From Oscillospiraceae bacterium (GTDB lineage: Bacteria; Bacillota; Clostridia; Oscillospirales; Ruminococcaceae), in assembly GCA_017848155.1 (NCBI GenBank), contig JAGAKC010000453.1, forward strand, positions 1 to 8,497: 8,497 nucleotides of DNA, in the 5' to 3' direction. The notes under the pieces were generated by a model that was not told where the DNA came from, made no database searches, and worked only from the letters and a program-made list of their open reading frames with translations. Position numbers and translations under genes: made by a program. Position 1 is the first letter of the stretch, and each line of letters opens with the position of its first letter. Positions 5,052 to 8,497 of the stretch are shown piece by piece.

Positions 5052-7895
5052 TCAGGCTTTACCGATGCCCATTCTCCGCAGATACTCGCCCGTGTAGGAT
5101 ATATCCGACGCTGCGACCTCCTCGGGGGTGCCCCTTGCTATGACAGTGCCGCCCTTGTCGCCGCCCTCGGGACCCATGTCGATGATGTAGTCTGCTGTCT
5201 TTATCACATCAAGATTGTGCTCTATAACAAGCACCGTGTTGCCGCCGTCCGTAAGGCGCTGCAGGATATCTGTGAGCTTTCTCACGTCCGCCGTGTGAAG
5301 TCCCGTCGTCGGCTCGTCAAGGATATAGATGGTCTTTCCCGTGGAGCGCTTTGCAAGCTCCGTTGCAAGCTTTATACGCTGCGCCTCGCCGCCCGAAAGC
5401 GTGGTGGAGCTCTGACCGATCTTAATGTAGCCGAGTCCGACCTCCTCCATCGTGCGCATCTTGTTTGCTATCTTCGGGATATTTGCGAAAAACTCCGCAC
5501 CCTCCGAAACGGTCATCTCAAGCACGTCGTATATACTCTTGCCCTTGTACTTCACCTCAAGCGTTTCACGGTTGTAGCGGTGACCCTTGCACACCTCGCA
5601 GGGGACATAAACATCAGGCAGGAAGTGCATCTCTATCTTTATGATACCGTCACCCTCGCAGGCTTCGCACCTGCCGCCCTTGATATTGAACGAAAAACGT
5701 CCTGCGCTGTAGCCTCGTGTCTTTGCGTCGGCGGTCTGTGCGAAAAGCTCACGGATATCATTGAATACCCCCGTGTAGGTGGCAGGATTCGAGCGTGGCG
5801 TCCTGCCTATCGGGGACTGGTCTATCATGATGACCTTGTCAAGGTGCTCGATCCCCTGCATGTCACGGAATTTTCCGGGACGTGTCCTTGCACGGTTGAG
5901 CTTTGCCACAAGGTGCTTGTACACTATCTCGTTGACAAGGGAGCTTTTGCCGCTGCCCGAAACGCCTGTGACGCAGGTAAACACTCCCACAGGGATATCA
6001 ACGTCGATGTCCTTAAGGTTGTTTTCAGCTGCGCCGATGACCCTCAGCCATCTGTCAGACGGCTTTCTGCGGCTCTCGGGCACAGGTATCTTAAGCGCAC
6101 CGCTGAGGTACTGTCCCGTTATGGAATTTTTACATTTCAGCAGACCCTTCACATCGCCGCTGTACAGCACCTCGCCGCCGTTTACTCCTGCGGCAGGTCC
6201 GATGTCCACGATATAGTCTGCGGCACGCATGGTGTCCTCGTCGTGCTCCACCACTATCAGCGTATTTCCGAGGTCACGAAGCCTTTTCAGCGTCGCTATA
6301 AGCTTGTCATTATCACGCTGGTGCAGACCGATGCTTGGCTCGTCAAGGATGTACAGCACGCCCATGAGGGAGCTTCCTATCTGCGTTGCAAGGCGGATAC
6401 GCTGGCTCTCGCCGCCCGAAAGCGTGCCTGCGGAGCGGGTAAGGCTAAGGTATTCAAGTCCCACGCTGCGCAGGAAGCCAAGCCTCTCCTTTATCTCCTT
6501 AAGCAGCTGGTGAGCTATCATCTTCTCACGCTCGGACAGGGTCAGACCCTCCACGAATTCCAGTGCGTCCACGATGGACATACAGCAGAATTCATGTATA
6601 TTCTTTCCGCCCACAGTAACGGACAGCGCCGCCTGATTAAGGCGCATTCCACGGCATTCGGGACACTCCACCTCGCTCATGAGCTCCTCTAAGGAGTCAC
6701 GGGAATACTGGCTGGAAGTGTCCTTGTAGCGGCGCTCAAGGTTGTTCACAACGCCCTCGAAATCGGTGTAGAACTGACCTCCGCCCTGAGTTTTCGGGCG
6801 CTTTATCAGTATCTTCTCACCCTTTGTGCCGTACAGTATCTCGTCAAGCGCTGCGTCGGAAAGCTCACCTATAGGCTTCGTTACATCAAAGCCGTGCTTC
6901 TCGGCAAGTGCGTCGAAATACATTGCCGCGATGCTGCCCTCGGTGTAATTCCAGCCGAAAGCCTTTATAGCTCCGTCCTTTATGGACAGGTTCATATTCG
7001 GCATGACAAGTGCAGGGTCGATGCGCAGCGAGCTTCCGAGACCCGTGCATTTCGGGCATGCACCGTAGGGATTGTTGAACGAGAACATGCGTGGTACAAG
7101 CTCCTCGATGCTGACGCCGTGCTCGGGGCAGGCGTAGCTCTGGGAAAAGTGCAGCTCACGCTCTGTGCCGTCAGCTTCAAAGATTCCGATGTAGACAAGT
7201 CCGCCCGTAAGGGAGCCTGCCTGCTCCACGCTGTCGGTAAGACGTGATCTTATCCCGTCCTTCATAACAAGTCGGTCAACGACTATCTCGATGCTGTGCT
7301 TCCTGTTCTTTTCAAGCGATATATTCTCGGACAGGTCGTACATGATGCCGTCGGCACGCACCCTCGCAAAGCCCGATCTTCTCGCCTGCTCGAACTCCTT
7401 TTTGTGCTCGCCCTTGCGCTGTCTTACGATGGGCGCAAGCACCTGGAACTTTGTGCGCTCGGGCAGCTCCATCACCCTGTCAACGATCTCGTCCACCGTC
7501 TGCTGACGTATCTCCCTGCCGCATTCGGGGCAGTGCGGAACGCCTATCCTCGCATACATAAGACGAAGGTAGTCGTATATCTCCGTGACCGTGCCCACAG
7601 TGGAGCGTGGATTCTTGCTGGTAGTCTTCTGGTCGATGGATATCGCAGGTGAAAGTCCCTCGATGCTGTCAACATCAGGCTTCTCCATCTGTCCGAGGAA
7701 CATCCTCGCATAGGAGGAAAGGCTCTCCATGTATCTGCGCTGACCGTCTGCGAATATCGTATCGAACGCAAGGCTGGACTTTCCCGAGCCTGAAAGACCC
7801 GTCATGACTATCAGCTTATCCCTCGGCAGCGTGAGGTCTATATTTTTCAGATTATGCTCACGTGCGCCTTTTATTACGATCTTATCGTTTGCCAC
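5052..7895 (-). CDS. uvrA: UvrABC system protein A, excision-repair damage-recognition ATPase
   Basis: A full-length 947-residue UvrA. As a dimer it scans DNA for bulky lesions and loads UvrB. It is a tandem ABC ATPase: Walker [10 protein letters not shown] (33-41) and GVSGSGKSS (644-652), signatures LSGGESQR (492-499) and LSGGEAQR (833-840), Walker B LYILDEPS (514-521) and IYILDEPT (856-863). The C-terminal zinc module is complete (Cys743, Cys746, Cys766, Cys769). The N-terminal zinc module reads C-x2-H...C-x2-C (Cys256, His259, Cys280, Cys283), with His where many UvrA proteins have Cys. Two more Cys pairs (122/125 and 411/414) probably form another zinc site. The start codon is GTG (7895-7893), supported by AAAGGA (7910-7905) 9 nt upstream and by [20 protein letters not shown] matching the family's N-terminus. 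It lies 19 nt after the acetyltransferase gene, probably in one transcript. uvrB is not in the window, and I saw no LexA-type box. Confidence 0.98.
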   Translation of the reverse strand: MANDKIVIKGAREHNLKNIDLTLPRDKLIVMTGLSGSGKSSLAFDTIFADGQRRYMESLSSYARMFLGQMEKPDVDSIEGLSPAISIDQKTTSKNPRSTVGTVTEIYDYLRLMYARIGVPHCPECGREIRQQTVDEIVDRVMELPERTKFQVLAPIVRQRKGEHKKEFEQARRSGFARVRADGIMYDLSENISLEKNRKHSIEIVVDRLVMKDGIRSRLTDSVEQAGSLTGGLVYIGIFEADGTERELHFSQSYACPEHGVSIEELVPRMFSFNNPYGACPKCTGLGSSLRIDPALVMPNMNLSIKDGAIKAFGWNYTEGSIAAMYFDALAEKHGFDVTKPIGELSDAALDEILYGTKGEKILIKRPKTQGGGQFYTDFEGVVNNLERRYKDTSSQYSRDSLEELMSEVECPECRGMRLNQAALSVTVGGKNIHEFCCMSIVDALEFVEGLTLSEREKMIAHQLLKEIKERLGFLRSVGLEYLSLTRSAGTLSGGESQRIRLATQIGSSLMGVLYILDEPSIGLHQRDNDKLIATLKRLRDLGNTLIVVEHDEDTMRAADYIVDIGPAAGVNGGEVLYSGDVKGLLKCKNSITGQYLSGALKIPVPESRRKPSDRWLRVIGAAENNLKDIDVDIPVGVFTCVTGVSGSGKSSLVNEIVYKHLVAKLNRARTRPGKFRDMQGIEHLDKVIMIDQSPIGRTPRSNPATYTGVFNDIRELFAQTADAKTRGYSAGRFSFNIKGGRCEACEGDGIIKIEMHFLPDVYVPCEVCKGHRYNRETLEVKYKGKSIYDVLEMTVSEGAEFFANIPKIANKMRTMEEVGLGYIKIGQSSTTLSGGEAQRIKLATELAKRSTGKTIYILDEPTTGLHTADVRKLTDILQRLTDGGNTVLVIEHNLDVIKTADYIIDMGPEGGDKGGTVIARGTPEEVAASDISYTGEYLRRMGIGKA

Positions 7896-7914
7896 TTTCT
7901 TTTGTCCTTTCAGT

Positions 7915-8454
7915 TTATCTTTCTAAAACGTAATAATCGCCGTATTCCGTACCGTCGTGACCGATTATCTTTTCGGAGTATGGCTTGAAACCGAACTCCT
8001 CCAGTGCGGCTATCCTCTCAGCAGCCTGCGGTACTGCCTTTGTTACTACTATATCAAAATAGTCGAACAGCACATCACAAAGCCATAACAGGTCAAGTAT
8101 CACTGCTTTTTTCTCGTAGTCGCTTCTGAGGTCAAGGCGTAGTATTCCGCGCTGCTTTTCGCCGCAAAGCTCCACAGTGCCTATTGCCTCACCGATGTTC
8201 TTGTCCACTATCGTCCAGCGCACGAAATACCTGTTCTCATACGAAAACTGCCAGAAATCCAGTGCCTGCTTCATGCGCTCCATGGTGGTGTAGTGGAAAT
8301 CGTCGCCGTTGCAGTTATCGCTGTTGAACAGCGGCACCGCCTTTTTGTCGGAGTAGATCTTCAGCAGGTCGGCGCAGTCATCCTCACAAGTATAGCGCAG
8401 AGTGTAATGCAGACCGTCTACGCGCGGAAAGTCTTTGTATAATATTTCAGTCAT
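7915..8454 (-). CDS. GNAT-like N-acetyltransferase (RimJ/RimL-type), substrate unknown
   Basis: A 179-residue soluble protein with a GNAT-like layout: N-terminal strand [19 protein letters not shown] (16-34), a central strand [19 protein letters not shown] (80-98), and a C-terminal [28 protein letters not shown] (136-163), which resembles the strand-helix LEKLGF end of RimJ/RimL-like acetyltransferases. The acetyl-CoA pyrophosphate motif (Q/R-x-x-G-x-G/A) is not evident; the equivalent stretch [14 protein letters not shown] is poor in glycine. The protein may therefore be a divergent or non-catalytic member, and the family assignment rests on general pattern rather than a diagnostic motif. 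ATG at 8454 has AAAGGAG (8466-8460) 5 nt upstream. It ends 19 nt before uvrA, with the uvrA ribosome-binding site right after its TAA stop, so the two are probably cotranscribed. Confidence 0.7.
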   Translation of the reverse strand: MTEILYKDFPRVDGLHYTLRYTCEDDCADLLKIYSDKKAVPLFNSDNCNGDDFHYTTMERMKQALDFWQFSYENRYFVRWTIVDKNIGEAIGTVELCGEKQRGILRLDLRSDYEKKAVILDLLWLCDVLFDYFDIVVTKAVPQAAERIAALEEFGFKPYSEKIIGHDGTEYGDYYVLER

Positions 8455-8468
8455 AAACGCTCCTTTAC

Positions 8469-8488
8469 GAAATGCGACAGCGCATCCC
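8469..8488 (-). other. Small hairpin just upstream of the acetyltransferase ribosome-binding site
   Basis: On the minus strand GGGATGCG (8488-8481) can pair with CGCATTTC (8476-8469), an 8-bp stem with two G-U pairs and a 4-nt loop. It stops 2 nt before the AAAGGAG site. No T-run follows, so it is not an obvious terminator. No promoter can be recognised in the 43 nt left before the window edge. Confidence 0.35.
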
Positions 8489-8497
8489 TGAAAAACC

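Noticed and set aside
5217..6692. 491-codon open frame on the plus strand opposite uvrA
   Set aside because: It lies fully antisense to a uvrA that carries every expected ATPase and zinc motif. Its product has no recognisable domain and looks like a frame shadow of GC-biased codons.
7896..8497. SOS (LexA) box upstream of uvrA or the acetyltransferase gene
   Set aside because: I looked for a GAAC...GTTC-type palindrome and saw none. The true operon promoter may lie beyond the window edge.
1..8497. Mobile element, CRISPR array, tRNA/rRNA, toxin-antitoxin or defence system
   Set aside because: No spaced repeats, transposase or integrase motifs, cloverleaf-like sequence or defence-type genes were seen. 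All six genes are intact or edge-cut chromosomal types.

Overview
The window looks like a chromosomal housekeeping stretch of a Gram-positive anaerobe, most likely a Clostridia/Ruminococcus-like bacterium. The reasons are strong AAAGGAG/GGAGG ribosome-binding sites, near-consensus SigA promoters, a roughly balanced base composition, and protein types (two-domain TrkA with TrkH, a FabV/Ter-type reductase, Firmicute-like UvrA) typical of that group. The genus is an inference from protein style, not from a search. All six genes lie on the minus strand, so transcription runs from high to low coordinates.

In transcription order: a GNAT-like acetyltransferase (8454-7915) is followed after 19 nt by uvrA (7895-5052, GTG start). 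A hairpin at 5001-5019 follows uvrA. A consensus promoter (4931-4959) then drives a two-gene potassium-uptake operon, trkA (4888-3527) and trkH (3508-2075), closed by a strong intrinsic terminator at 2039-2071. Next is a LacI-family regulator (1946-945) with its own near-perfect promoter (1988-2017) and a strong terminator directly after its stop codon (907-939). Last is fabV (651 to the window edge), an enoyl-ACP/trans-2-enoyl-CoA reductase cut off after 217 codons, just before the region that would carry its catalytic tyrosine. FabV has no stop codon inside the window.

TrkA and TrkH are the cytoplasmic gating ring and membrane subunit of one K+ uptake system. UvrA is the damage-recognition ATPase of nucleotide excision repair. 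FabV reduces enoyl thioesters in fatty-acid or butyrate-type metabolism. The LacI regulator's effector and targets cannot be read from the sequence.

I found no mobile element, CRISPR array, tRNA/rRNA or phage gene, and no convincing novel multi-gene system. The most interesting non-coding signal is the fabV leader. A good promoter (824-852) is followed within about 13 nt of the predicted transcription start by a terminator-like hairpin with a six-T tract (768-805), then by a GC-rich structured segment, and I see no second promoter before fabV. This arrangement suggests transcription attenuation. A second lead is a 9-bp inverted repeat bracketing the lacI-family promoter and start region, a possible autoregulatory operator.
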